Positions 6,807 through 18,312 of a DNA stretch of 64,000 nt are shown piece after piece. Each line of letters opens with the position of its first letter. The stretch's first letter is position 1. The translations under genes were made by a program, and so were the position numbers. The stretch is from Siphonodentalium dalli. Lineage: Eukaryota; Mollusca; Scaphopoda; Gadilida; Siphonodentaliidae. A model generated the notes under the pieces. The model saw nothing but the letters and a program-made list of their open reading frames with translations. It had not been told where the DNA came from and ran no database searches. The DNA lies in assembly GCA_032622095.1 (NCBI GenBank), contig CP136064.1, positions 139,641,954 to 139,705,953 on the forward strand, written 5' to 3'.

Positions 6807-9800
6807 TGGGGATCTCAGCGATGCAGCACCGTGCCGCGATTGGCAGCTTTAATAACATAAAGTATAAAAACAGGCCGAAAATGGATTTATATCGAAAAAG
6901 TAAATTTTACAAAATCCCCAAGGGATATAACCTAAGACTGCCACTTGTCCTTGTCGTAATAACAATGCTGCTTCTAAGTTCTGGATCAGTTCATAGTAAT
7001 CCGGGACCAAATTCACAAACTGACATAACAGGGAACATAACTGTTTTTCAATATAATATCCGCAGTATTAGAAATAAGCTACATAAAATAGTTGAAGCTA
7101 TAAACGAATATGACATTCTTTGCTTCACTGAAACACACCTCGACCCAACCTACCATACGGAAAAATTGTTAATTGAAAACTTCCATCGTCCGTTAAGATC
7201 TGACCGAAACTCGTATGGCGGTGGAATTTGTGTATATTTCGCTAAGCATCTGGTCTACAAACGGAGAACCGAACTCGAGTTTGACGCCTCTATCTTTTGG
7301 TTTGAGATCGCGAATAAATCGAATCGAGTCCTCCTCGCATTAACCTACAGATCGGAGTAATTCTGTAACATAAACTATTGGGACCTCTTTGAAGAATTAA
7401 TAGACAATGCCTTGAAAATAACTGAAAATTTAATTCTACTCGGTGATTTTATCTCCAATCTGCTAAATCCGCATTCGAAACTTAGTGAAATAGTTGGTCA
7501 TTATACATTCAAGGATGTAATTAAAAAACCAACAAGAGTCACGCCGACATCCCAAACACTTCTGGACCCCATAATCGTGAGCAATAACTTACAAGTGTAC
7601 GACGCCGACACTCTAAATCTTGGTTTCTCAGATCATTATGGTGTTTATGCGATATTAAAATTCAAAAAATATGAAACTACATCATTTAAGAGAACTATAT
7701 GGAAATATAAACACGGAGATTATACCAGGGCTAACAGTATGTTAGATGCTATTAACTGGCAAGAAGAATTAAATACAGTTGAAGATATAGACCATGCTGT
7801 CTCCCGATTCTGTAATTTAATCATCTCAGTAATGGAAGAGACAGTCCCCAAATCAACAGTCACGATACGAACAAATGACAAGTTTTGGTTCAACTCAGAT
7901 ATAAGAAGGGAGATCAGACGCAGAGATAGATTGAGAAAAATAGCCATAAAACGAAATTCAGATGTCTCATGGAGAAATTATAAAGATATCAGAAATAAAG
8001 TAAACAACATGAAGAAATACGCGAAAGCACAATTTCACTCTAAACTTGAAGAACGAGTAAATGAATCCCCATCCCCTCGCGACTTTTGGCAAACAATTAA
8101 TTATTTGCTGAACAAAAAGAAATCCACATGCATCCCACCATTATATAGTCAACACGGAGATGTCACTATTGATGGAAAAACCTATGTGACAGATGATCGC
8201 GAGAAAGCGAAGTGTTTAAACGAGGCCTTCATTTTAAATTCAAATATCGATGATCGTGGTCACGAAATTCCAATCCTTCTCCGTAGATGCTCCAAATCGC
8301 TATCCAATATTATTTTCACCCGAGAAAAGATCATTACTGCAATTAAATCACTCAAAGTTAACAAAGCCCATGGATTTGATGGCATACTGCTGAATCGATT
8401 GTTGTTCCATTAGAAATTATTTTTAAAAAGTCAGTAGAGCTCGGCCAATTCCCATCAGACTGGAAAAAAGCAAATGTTATCCCCATATTTAAAAAAGATG
8501 ATCCTGCCGATTGTATAAATTACCGTCCTATTTCCCTCCTTCCAAGCCTCGGCAAAGTGTTTGAAAAAATAATTACCCAACATCTTATGTCATTTTTCCA
8601 AGATAACAAACTAATGTACCAACATCAATCTGGTTTTATTCCCGGACATAGCACGACCTTCCAATTAACATATCTATATCATAACCTCTGTCAGACTCTC
8701 GATAATGACTTATACACATGTTCAGTTTTTTGCGATATATCAAAGGCATTTGAAAGAGTCTGGCATAGGGGACTGATATATAAGCTAGAACAATACGGCA
8801 TATCCGGTCCGTTATTGAATTGTCTGGAAGATTACCTCAGTAATCGAAATCAACGAGTCTTAATAAACAATTCATATTCCAACTTCCAATCCATTCCAGC
8901 CGGAGTTCCCGAAGGATATATACTCGGACCTTTCCTTTTCCTGGTATATATAAATGATCTCCCAGATAATTTAAATTCCGAAACAAGAATGTATGCAGAT
9001 GATACATGTCTCACGTCCAAACACTATGACATAAAGCTGCTAGAAAGAAGTGTAAACCAAGACCTTAATAAAATATCAGATTGGGCCAACAAATGGCTTG
9101 TAAACTTTAATCCAACCAAAACTAAGGCAATATTGTTCTCCCTGACCCCACGAGAGGTCCCTCTAGATTTAACCTTCCAAAATAAGAGAATTGACATAAT
9201 TGAGTCGCATAAACACCTTGGTCTCGAAATACAAAGCAATTTAAATTGGAATATCCAAATTGAATCTATAGTCAAAAAAGTTGTCCCGCGACTATCGATA
9301 CTCAGAAGATACAAGTACAACCTAGATCGAAGAACACTCGATAAGATATACAAGGCCTATATCTGGCCTCTCCTAGATTATGCGGACGTAATTTGGGAAA
9401 ACGCTCCGACATATTTACTAAATAAACTTGACCGGATTCACGTTGATGCCGCTAGAATAGTTACAGGGCTCACGCGCTCAGTTCCCAATAATGCGGTCCT
9501 ATGCGAAGCTGTCTGGCCTTCTCTGAACATTCGTAGAGAGAAGCACCAATTACAAACTATGTTCAAAATTATAAATAACGAAACTCCATATTATTTATCT
9601 TGCCTACTCCCACCACGCTCGGTACAAGTCTCCAGCTATAACATGCGAAACCCAGGCAGATTCCATTCATATTATAGTAGAACTGAACATTTTAAGCAAT
9701 CATTCTTCCCATTCGTTGCAACTTCATGGAACAAACTACCCACATATATAACGGATGCTGAAAATCTTCTAGATTTTAAGGATAACCTAAATATGATAGA

Positions 9801-10179
9801 GCCCACCAGAAAGCCGCCTATATATTTTGAATCAGGAAATCGAAAATATAGTATTTTCCACTGTAGGATACGAAACTCCTGCAGTGATCTCCGCTTAGAT
9901 ATGTTCGAAAATTATATAGCAGATACCCCAAACTGTAAATGTGGATACGAATATGAAAGTGATATGCACTTTTTCCTAAATTGCCCCCTATATAATGTAC
10001 AACGGTTAGAATTATACCGTAAACTCGACGACCTCAACTTTAAAATTAACAATTACAAGCAATTACTTTGGGGAAACTCAAGTGAAACTCCACCAAGAAA
10101 TGAAAAGATGTTCCGCATTGTTCAGGCATATATAGCTGCAACAAAGTGTTTTGAACCGGACGATACTGATACTGAATAA
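6806..10179 (+). pseudogene. LINE A endonuclease-reverse transcriptase, copy 1 (broken)
   Basis: The ATG at 6,806 starts a frame with an N-terminal hydrophobic segment, SVHSNPGP, an APE-type endonuclease (NIRS, FTETHLD, SDHYG), an RT (FCDISKAFERVW; motif B; YADD) and a C-terminal CKCG...H...C knuckle. Breaks against copy 2: TAA at 7,358-7,360 where copy 2 has CAA, and a 22-bp deletion near 8,386 that shifts frame. Open segments are 6,806-7,360, 7,412-8,413 and about 8,396-10,179. Motif B reads AGVPEG rather than AGVPQG, a change at a conserved Gln. Non-functional in this copy. Confidence 0.9.
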
Positions 10180-10452
10180 ATAATTGTCAGACTACATTAA
10201 AGCTACGGACCAAACAAATGCAAACATATAGCACATAATACCCTTCAAAACAAAGGCCACTATTTCTCAGTTTCTATTTCCATGGAGAGAGAGAGAGGAC
10301 GGACAGAACGCTAGTATTATACAAACACAGAACCGGACTATCACACACTCTTTACACAAGTTATCTTCTCTTTTGTAGACCAAATTTGCAACCTCATCAT
10401 GTATGTTTTCTCTGTCATCTTGTTAAATTCATATATTATATATATTGTATAT

Positions 10453-10497
10453 GGGAGCGGGGACATTGTAAGTTGTTAAAACTTGTACCCCAATCCC
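10453..10497 (+). other. Predicted 3' UTR hairpin of LINE A, copy 1
   Basis: GGGAGCGGGGACA pairs with TGTACCCCAATCCC across a small AAGTTGTTAAAACTT stem-loop. Both LINE A copies and LINE B have the same layout. In several LINE families the RT recognises a 3' stem-loop; that role here is inferred. Confidence 0.6.
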
Positions 10498-10517
10498 GTT
10501 GTAATGAATTATATTAC

Positions 10518-10523
10518 AATAAA
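10518..10523 (+). promoter_or_regulatory. LINE A polyadenylation signal, copy 1
   Basis: AATAAA 21 bp after the 3' hairpin, followed by an ATGTATG-rich tail. Confidence 0.55.
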
Positions 10524-10753
10524 ATATGTTTAAAGTAACATAATGTATGAAATGTATGTAACGCATATGTCAGGCTGGGTTCCGGAAGCATAAGACTCCT
10601 GGGGCTTGGTACCCGATACGACTTGGATTTAAATAAATTTTTAAAACTATAGTTTCAACTACCCTACCCCACTAGACGCGCACCATTTTTAATTTTTTTT
10701 CTTTTCAAATAATTTTCTTTTTCATACCATCGGAAGTAGACGACTTCCGAATT

Positions 10754-10909
10754 ATGTTGATTTTTGTGTATTTGTGTTTTGTTTCATATTGTTTGTATTC
10801 CAAGGTTGGTTTGGGATCTGGGGAACTTTTATTTAAGTATGCATTGACCAGACTGGTGGGCTGTCTGGACCTGGCCGCCTCAATTCCTCCCTCTTGGGAT
10901 GTGGGTTGA
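10754..10909 (+). CDS. LINE B ORF1: 51-aa hydrophobic peptide, copy 1
   Basis: ATG at 10,754, stop TGA at 10,907-10,909. The N-terminus is a hydrophobic stretch (MLIFVYLCFVSYCLY). It overlaps the ATG of the EN-RT ORF (10,899) by 11 nt in another frame. The position and the membrane-like N-terminus parallel the 120-aa ORF upstream of LINE A EN-RT, though sequences are not obviously related. Intact in both copies. Translation is not shown. Confidence 0.4.
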   Translation: MLIFVYLCFVSYCLYSKVGLGSGELLFKYALTRLVGCLDLAASIPPSWDVG

Positions 10910-12577
10910 CCTGGCACGATACAGACAGTCCATAGGTCTCTTCGATGCAATTAAGAGTTGTGCATGTAGACCTAAACCTGGAAAAACAGTTAGTTTCCTC
11001 AGATTAAGATTTCCGAATTTGAAATTTGTACTGATCGCATCCCTTTTGCTGATGATTTGCGGAGATATTCATCCGTTGCCTGGACCAGTAAATATGAACG
11101 GACACACTCTCTCAATATTCCATTTAAATATCCGTAGTTTAAGAAATAAACTAGACAAAATATTAACATCCATAAACGAATATGATATCATATGTTTTAC
11201 AGAAACTCATCTAGACCCTTTATATAGTTCGGACCATATACAAATTCCCAATTTCTACCAGCCAATAAGGAAAGATCGCGACAGTCATGGAGGAGGCATC
11301 TGCGCCTATGTGGCTAATCATATCGTTTATAAACGCTTAGAATATCTAGAATTTGACGAGAGTATACTATGTTTTCAGATATGTTCCAAATCAGTAAAGT
11401 ATATAATTGCACTTACGTATAGATCTCAACAGTTTTGCAATTCTAATTATTGGGAAAATCTTCACTCTACACTGGATATGATACTCAGTAGTAACACTCC
11501 CCTCATCTTGATAGGCGATCTCAACTCTGATCAACTAGGTTTAAACTCAGATATAAATGATCTTATTGACAAACTAAGTCTACGTAACCTCATCTCAACT
11601 GCGACTCGCGTTGGTACATCATCTGCTACATTATTAGACCCCATAATAGTAAGCGACCAGGTTGTGTCACACGAACACGAAACAATCGATTTTGGGCGTA
11701 CTATATCTGATCACTATGCAGTGATGGCCTCTGTATATTTCGACTACGCTCCACCTCAAGAACAAAGGAAACTTATCTGGCATTACAACGTAGCCGACTT
11801 TCCTAGAGCTAATACTATGATTAATGAAATTGATTGGCATAAATTATTGGCTCCTTCTTTGGATATTGACCATACAGTGCAAACTTTTACAGACATCTAC
11901 ACTAACGATAAACGTTGGTTTACATCAGAATTAAGAACCGCTATTCGTAAGCGAGACAAACTTAGACGCGCGGCTATCCGCACTGATAAAAATAACGCTT
12001 GGACGAAATATAAATCAATGAGAAATAAAGTTAACAATATGAAAAAACACGCAAAACTTGAATATGAAAGCAAATTGGCAGACTTATTCCTATCGTCTAG
12101 TAACCCGAAATTTTTCTGGCAAACGGTTAAAGATATTTTGAACAAAAATCCAAATAGCTTTATTCCACCTATCAAATCACCAAATGGTAATCTTATAATT
12201 GATGATTATGGAAAAGCAAATATTTTAAATGAGACGTTTATAAAAAATTCCTCTCTCGATGCGTCACACTGTAAACTACCAAGCCTTATATATAAATGTT
12301 CTGATAAGATATCAAAAATTGAATTTGAAGACGTGGATATTATACATGCTATAAAAAGCTTAAAGGTTGGAAAAGCAAACGGTCATGACGGTATAACTAC
12401 AAAAATGCTGAAAGAAACTGTCTATACTGTTGTTGTGCCACTCAAAATAATTTTCACCAAATCTCTTTCCTTGAAATCTTTTCCTGCTGAGTGGAAAAAG
12501 GCAAATGTTATCACGATTCATAAAAAAGATGACCGCTCAAATCCAGGAAACTATCGTCCTATATCCTTATTACCATG
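10899..12577 (+). pseudogene. LINE B endonuclease-reverse transcriptase, copy 1 (truncated)
   Basis: ATG at 10,899. Residues 41-54 are hydrophobic (LKFVLIASLLLMIC), followed by GDIHPLPGP, a degenerate 2A-like site with Leu in place of the essential Asn. The endonuclease has N77, FTETHLD (E102), IGDLNSD and SDHYA. Between endonuclease and RT the segment before NDKRWF is about 20 residues shorter than in LINE A, in both copies of B. The RT starts (KANVITIHKKDD, NYRPISLLP) and is cut at 12,577, leaving no motif A, B or C. Well under half of the expected RT is present. Confidence 0.85.
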
Positions 12578-13468
12578 AATCCATGGAAGAGCATATAGAC
12601 AAATCCATTAAAGACCAAATTAAAATATCCATCAAAGAAGAGTTTTCCTCAATCAGTAAGGAAATTTATAATATGACCAAAATGTTCAACAATTTAAATA
12701 CACACATTGAAGAGTCCATCAAGAAAACCTTGATTGACACAAAACATGAAGTAGAAGATGTAAAAAATGATGTAAATGTTATAAAAAATGAGATAATACA
12801 CTTGAAGGAAGAAGTAAAAAAACTCAAAGAAGAAAACAAAGATTTGAGAAATAAAGTACAAGGGAACACCCTGGAAATACAGAAAAAGACACAAGGAACA
12901 AATCTGGTTGAAATTGAAAAGCTAGTTGACACTAAATTCAACAAGGCCATCAGCCATGCTAATGATCTCTTTGAAGGATCAGAACAGTACAGTCGACGAA
13001 ACTGCCTGGTTTTCCACAATGTAGAAATTCCAGATAATCTGACTCAGAGTGGTTTCAAGAAGTTCGACTGGATTGGTCTCATAATAGGGACTGTGAATGA
13101 CTTAAAGCTCTTAAATTCAGATCTGAAGAGGAATGAAATTAGTAGAGCCCACCCTCTAGGTGGAATTCGTGTACGTCCAAACAGATATGGGAACCCGCCT
13201 ACAGCCCATTCTAGTACATCAAAGAGAACCGTACAAATTATTGTTCGGTTCAATCTTTGGATAACCAAATTTGATGTATACATGAACAAGAAAGGCCTGA
13301 AAGGAAGAAGTTCTGTAATAATAACTGAGAGAATCACGACAAGCAGTTGTTAAAGAACTATCAGACCTAAAGAAAAATGGCAAAATTGACTCTTATTGGA
13401 CCTTCGATGGAAGAATATTCTACAAGAAGAGTGCAAGTGGGACTAAACTCTCACTAAAGTCGATTTAA
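12578..13468 (+). pseudogene. LINE ORF1-type protein fragment (coiled coil + RRM)
   Basis: From ATG 12,583 the frame encodes a long charged coiled coil (EEVKKLKEENKDLRNK), then EQYSRRNCLVFHNV, RAHPLGG, VQIIVRF and LKGRSSVIITE, the usual order of a coiled coil plus RRM/C-terminal domain in L1-type ORF1 proteins. The frame is lost near 13,325: the continuation (SRQAVVKELSDLKKNGKIDS, ending at TAA 13,468) is in another frame. It abuts LINE B exactly at 12,577/12,578. It belongs to a different LINE family than A or B; the matching ORF2 is not seen downstream. Confidence 0.75.
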
Positions 13469-13539
13469 GAAGCCAAGGCAATTAGTTAAATCTGACTTTT
13501 CATCAAATGAACAATATTGTATATTATAGTAACCCTTTT

Positions 13540-14110
13540 GTTGCAGGTCCTGACTGTCCAAAATGCTTACCACAAATTAACCAGTGATATTAACCAAAAT
13601 CACATAAAATTGTCAATTCTAGGTACTCTACTATATGTATGTTGACATTTCATAAATTTTGAAGTAAATATTGAACTAATATTTCATAATTCATCCATTT
13701 CAGGTACTTTACTAAATGTATAAAAACATATTTCATAAATCTGAACTAATATTTCATAAAATTGTCAATTCTAGGTACTCTATTAAATGTATAGGCTCAC
13801 ACTTCATAAATTTTGAAGTAAATACTGAACTAATATTTCATAAATTACCCATTTCAGGTACTTTAGTAAATGTATAAAACCATATTTCATAAATCTGAAC
13901 TATTATCTCATAAAATTGTCAATTCTAGGTACTCTTCTAAATGTATATAGCTCACATTTCATAAATTTTGAAGTAAATATTGAACTAATATTTCATAAAT
14001 TACCAATTCCAGGTACTTTACTAAATGTATAAAACCATATTTCATAAATCTGAACTAATATCTCATAAAATTGCCAATTCTAGGTACTCTACTATATGTA
14101 TAAGTTCACA
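13540..14110. repeat. Tandem repeat, 152-155 bp unit
   Basis: AATTCTAGGTACTCT recurs at 13,615, 13,767, 13,921 and 14,076. Each unit is two related halves, one with AATTCTAGGTACTC and one with ATTTCAGGTACTTTA, each followed by AAATGTATA and CATTTCATAAA, so the array is a dimer of a roughly 77-bp monomer. No coding potential. Confidence 0.88.
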
Positions 14111-14520
14111 TTTCATAAACTTTAAACAACACAATTGCTAATATAGATAACAAATTATGCGGCCACCCCCACCCCCCACCACTTCACTGTGATATTTTAA
14201 TAAAACTTGAGATGAAAATGTATACGTTCACATCTCATAAACTTTGAGTAATCCATTTGCAAATATAGATAAAATAATTTATGCCGTCACCCCACCCCCC
14301 CACTTCATTCTTATAATGAAACATTGAAATATCCCTGTAAAAAACTTGGGATGAAAATGTATACGTTCATATTTTATAAACCTTGAGTAACCCGGTTGCA
14401 AATATAGATATATATATATTTTTGTTTTATGTAGCCACCCCCCCCCCCCCCCCGTCACTTCAATCTTGCAATGTAATATCCCAGTAAACGTGGGATGTTA
14501 ATGTCTGAAACCAAGATAGC
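14110..14520. repeat. Tandem repeat, about 140 bp unit, three copies
   Basis: GGGATGAAAATGTATACGTT-type words recur near 14,210, 14,350 and 14,490, each preceded by a C-rich GCCACCCC...CCACTTCA tract and followed by AAATATAGATA. It directly follows the 153-bp array and shares TTTCATAAAC words with it. Confidence 0.8.
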
Positions 14521-15897
14521 GACATTGTGATCTCAAAAGTATAAAAGTCTCACCATTCAAATACATGTACCTTATTGCTGAAATCAGTATTTGTTTAGTT
14601 CGCTAGTTAAAAGTCCCCAAAATCATAGTTCTAATATAATTTTATTACGACCAAGCCAATCATCATATATACCCCGCATCTAAATGTCTTGTAATAAAAA
14701 TTTTATTTAATCAGTTACTCATAACTAAAAATTCAACATGATATGCACAACAGATAACTGATACCCCCCCTCAAGTAATATGAAAGCTGAATTGCTCACA
14801 AATTATCATGAGCGAATAATGAAAATGAATTTTCTGTATTATTTGAAATCACGCAGAGTATCTGCATATGTATATACTATAGAGCAGTCACAATTAAATT
14901 ATATTTATTCCAAATGTAAACAGGTGGTGGTAACTGGCAAGAGTCATACATGTATACAGGCACTATATGTAGACCCAATGAAAAAACCCAATTTGAAAAA
15001 ATCTTACTATCTATCATTCTATTTATCGCATGTATGGGAGAATGCTCATTCTAAATATTTTCACCCCATGATATGCCCATCTGTGAAAAACTTTATATGA
15101 AATATTAAAGAGTGGCAAAACTCCCATAGTTGTGCTGCTTTTCCTGAAAATGCTTGTAAAAGAACCAAAAGTTTGAGCAGAGCCCAAACATTCACTGGCA
15201 ATATAAAGCTTCTCCAAATAAACCACCAACTATCTCCCCTCTTCCCATCCTTTTAAACAGATTGTTTAAAAAACTGACAACAAGATCTAATATATAACAA
15301 TCTTTGCTATGTTACCACCACAAATGTTTATACAAATGTTTATACAAATGTTTATTCAAATGTTTATATAAATGCCTAAAAGTATATAACATCACATGTA
15401 ACATGAATGTCTATATTAGGATTGGTGTGGTCCTCTGTTTGATGACTCAATTGTCAATCAACTTGGAGACCCTTGAATATTTTTATTTATTTATTTGTTT
15501 ATTTATTTATTTATTTATTTATTCCCCCCCACCCTAAAACCTTTTTCCGATGCCTTGTCTTAAGGGTCATATATGCAATAATGCATTGGACAATCAATAT
15601 TTACTCTGATCTTGCAAGCCGGTGCTTTCTCGAGTGAGTGCGGGGTTCCATGTGGGGAAGGGACTCGCTTAAATGTGAGAATGATCTTTAAATATACACC
15701 AGTGCAGTTCATGACATGAAATGGTTAATCCTTGAAAACTACACCAGAATAAATATCCGTCCAGGACAGAGGGCCTCACTTTTATTCTAATTGAGATCAA
15801 ACAATGGAATGAATTAAATCAAAGACTATTTTAAAACTTGTTTACTGAAACAGAGTCTCAGTCTTTGATGGACCAAAAAACAATTTGTATTGATATG
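14521..15897. other. AT-rich intergenic sequence with two short microsatellites
   Basis: Contains a 12-bp AAATGTTTATAC repeat (15,323-15,376) and a (TTTA)n run (15,481-15,523). Short open frames show no recognisable protein features. No gene seen. Confidence 0.6.
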
Positions 15898-16500
15898 CCA
15901 CATGAAAGGCATTAACTATATGTTCAGGGCCACATGACTCAACTACATGTAGCAACAGCTAATTACCAATAGACAAGTTACTTGATTCACATGATAAGGC
16001 ATTAAATATATTTGTGTTCAGGGCCACAAGGCTCAATTAGAAACAGCTAATTATCTATAGTCAAGTTACTTGATTCACATGCTAAGGCATTAAATATGTG
16101 TTCAGGGCCACAAGGCTCAATTAGAAACAGCTAATTATCTATAGTCAAGTTAGTTGGTTCACATGATAAGGCATTAAATATGTGTTCAGGGCCACAGGGC
16201 TCAATTAGAAACAGCTAATTATCTATAGTCAAGTTACTTGATTCACATGCTAAGGCATTAAATATGTCTCCAGGGCAACAAGGCCCAAATTGAAATTAGC
16301 AACAGCTAATTACCTATAGTCAAGCTACTTGGTTAACATGATAAGGCATTAAATATGTGTTCAGGGCCACAGGGCTCAATTAGAAACAGCTAATTATCTA
16401 TAGTCAAGTTACTTGATTCACATGCTAAGGCATTAAATATGTGTCCAGGGCCACAAGGCCCAAATTAGTAGCTGCTAATTACCTATAACCAAGTTACTTG
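15898..16500. repeat. Tandem repeat, 84-90 bp unit, seven copies
   Basis: AGGCATTAA recurs at 15,907, 15,997, 16,085, 16,169, 16,253, 16,343 and 16,428. The unit includes TTCAGGGCCACAAGGCTCAA and AACAGCTAATTATCTATAG. The first and last copies are the most diverged, as expected when central units are homogenised. Confidence 0.9.
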
Positions 16501-17453
16501 ATTCAAATTTGCTAAACTCATTATTTCTATTTCATTACACGTGAATAATTGATATAAAAACTAAACTAAACTGATTCAAAATAGACATGGCTCAATTAGC
16601 AATATCTATATAGTATATACCTATCCTCAACTTATTTCATCAACCATTGCTAAAGTCATTACCCTATTCACCACATGTAAATAATTGATATAAAATCTAC
16701 AGATTCAAATTGGACCTAGAACCCTGAACATATCTTTAAGTTGTACTGAGACTCTGGGTATACATTTCTAAATCTATGTCTTAACTAACAGCATAGAATG
16801 TGAATCCAGGATACCTTTTTGTTATACATGTACTGTACGGAATATGTGTATTTTTACCAATTTTCAGCTTGACATGAAAACTTTATATGTATAAAAAAAG
16901 ATCGGAAGGGAGATCTGGAGACAAGGTGCATAACACATAAGAGAATTTTAGTGGTTCCTTTTGGATTTCATACCCCATTATTTACCCCTTACCTGATAGA
17001 CATTTTCATTATATCCAGAAATTTTTGTATTTGTGTTTGTTTAGTTGTTCTTGCTTTTGTTTGTTGCTCCTCTCGTGGACAACTTGAAGCAGGGACAAGG
17101 AAACAAATTCAAAATAAATATAATAAATAAAGATTAAATAAATTTAAAAAAAAAAATTAAAATAATCTATATATGCCAATAGTAATGTTTCTCCTCTCCT
17201 TCTGATTTTCAACCCAATTTGGACTTTTATTTTTTCCTCGGCCTGAAATCTCAGTCATGGGCCACTTGGATTAATGATTAATCGAATGTATAACTTTGGT
17301 ACATCCAATCCACCACTTTTCGTTGCAACAATCAAGCAAATATTTTGCAAAACACTTCCAATTTTAAATTTACAAAATCCAATCTCCATATCTTCAGTCC
17401 AAACTGTGACCAGATGAGACAAAGGAGCAAAGGTAAATCTGGCTGGTGATGAG
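16501..17453. other. AT-rich intergenic sequence, no feature recognised
   Basis: Contains degenerate ends of the 87-bp repeat near 16,560-16,700 (AATAATTGATATAAAA twice) and A-rich stretches. No gene seen. Confidence 0.5.
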
Positions 17454-17486
17454 TTTCATCAACTTTGAGAATGGAAAGAAGAAAAA

Positions 17487-18279
17487 CAAAAAATAATAAT
17501 AAAATATATATATATATATATATATATATAACTAGAAGGTGACCCGACTTCGTCCGGGCTATTCAAAAACCAAATTTCAAGTCGATAGATCCACCCGTTT
17601 CCGAGATCTGGTCTGCGCATGCGCGAAGCTGGCGTCGCACGGGCTCGGCGACCCGATAAAATTCGTATCCGGGGCAAGATACATTCACATACCAAATTTC
17701 AAGTCGATAGCTCCACCCGTTACCGAGATATATAGCCCAATGTCATTTGCGGATACCTCGGCCGGTGATGAGTTAACGCGACATCGGCCGGTTAAGAGTT
17801 AACGCGATCACGTCACGATCTGTTGATTGCGTAATATATTTACGCAATGTTTTTCGATGAGCGAAGCATGGTCCTGCGTTCTTCCCGACAATTAAGGTAG
17901 AAAGTTTAAACGTAAACAGGCGTGTGATACATCATTGGAAAGATGAAGCGCCACAGATTCTAACCGTGCAAATTATATGACTGGCAATTTATTATTCGCG
18001 CTATATCGAATCGATTTGTGAGCACCGAACTGAAATATATTAGCGCAAAACGGCGTAAAAACAGATTTGACCTCGGCACGTGAAAAGTTGAGCTCGGATC
18101 TGAAAATTAATAGGCCTATGCCACTTCCCGACAGAAAATACCGCCACATACCAAGTTTCATCGAAATCGGGTCGGCCGTTATCGAGTCCATCGCGAACAC
18201 ACAGACAGACACACACACACACAGATCTTCCAAAATATATAATAGATTAGGGTATATTTATTTTATCATCACAATTTAA
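17487..18279 (-). mobile_element. Insertion with 33-bp target-site duplication
   Basis: Identical 33-bp direct repeats, beginning TTTCATCAACTTTGAG, lie at 17,454-17,486 and 18,280-18,312. The left end of the insert is A-rich and (TA)n, which read on the minus strand would be a 3' tail. Inside, ACCAAATTTCAAGTCGATAG occurs at about 17,570 and 17,692, and a related TACCAAGTTTCATCGAAATC is followed by (CA)n. Encodes nothing recognisable. The long, perfect target duplication suggests a retroposed element; family not identified. Confidence 0.75.
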
Positions 18280-18312
18280 TTTCATCAACTTTGAGAATGG
18301 AAAGAAGAAAAA

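Larger units (their letters stand above)
6040..10560 (+). mobile_element. LINE A, copy 1 (CR1/L2/Jockey-group non-LTR retrotransposon)
   Basis: Continuation of LINE A after the foldback insertion. Order: 5' leader with a C-run, GC-rich stretch and (TA)n at 6,283-6,313; 120-aa hydrophobic ORF; EN-RT ORF; 3' UTR with a GGGAGCGGGG...CCCCAATCCC hairpin; AATAAA at 10,518; a degenerate ATGTATG tail to about 10,560. Disabled by one stop codon and one 22-bp deletion relative to copy 2. Confidence 0.88.
1..12577. repeat. Duplicated LINE A + LINE B block, copy 1
   Basis: Apart from an insertion at 379-6,039, this stretch matches 21,709-32,976 almost base for base: 5' flank, LINE A, its 3' UTR, the spacer and the first half of LINE B. 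The left limit of the homology is outside the window. The right limit is abrupt, just after a shared ATG at 12,575-12,577. Copy 1 is the more damaged in LINE A, with a nonsense codon and a 22-bp deletion. Identical A-to-B spacing in both copies indicates a segmental duplication, or transposition of a composite unit, rather than four separate LINE insertions. Confidence 0.9.
10561..12577 (+). mobile_element. LINE B, copy 1 (3' truncated)
   Basis: Starts soon after the LINE A tail, with the same junction in copy 2. It contains a 51-aa hydrophobic ORF and the first half of an EN-RT ORF, then stops abruptly at 12,577, in the RT palm upstream of motif A. From 12,578 the sequence is unrelated to copy 2. 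Confidence 0.85.

Noticed and set aside
9024-9353. Minus-strand frames inside LINE A and B (also 7,720-7,947, 11,897-12,175, 23,781-24,008, 25,107-25,436, 32,295-32,582)
   Set aside because: Antisense shadows of the conserved EN-RT frames, without recognisable features.
10705-10950. 81-codon minus-strand ORF conserved in both LINE B leaders
   Set aside because: Conservation follows from the recent block duplication; the plus-strand 51-codon ORF fits LINE organisation better.
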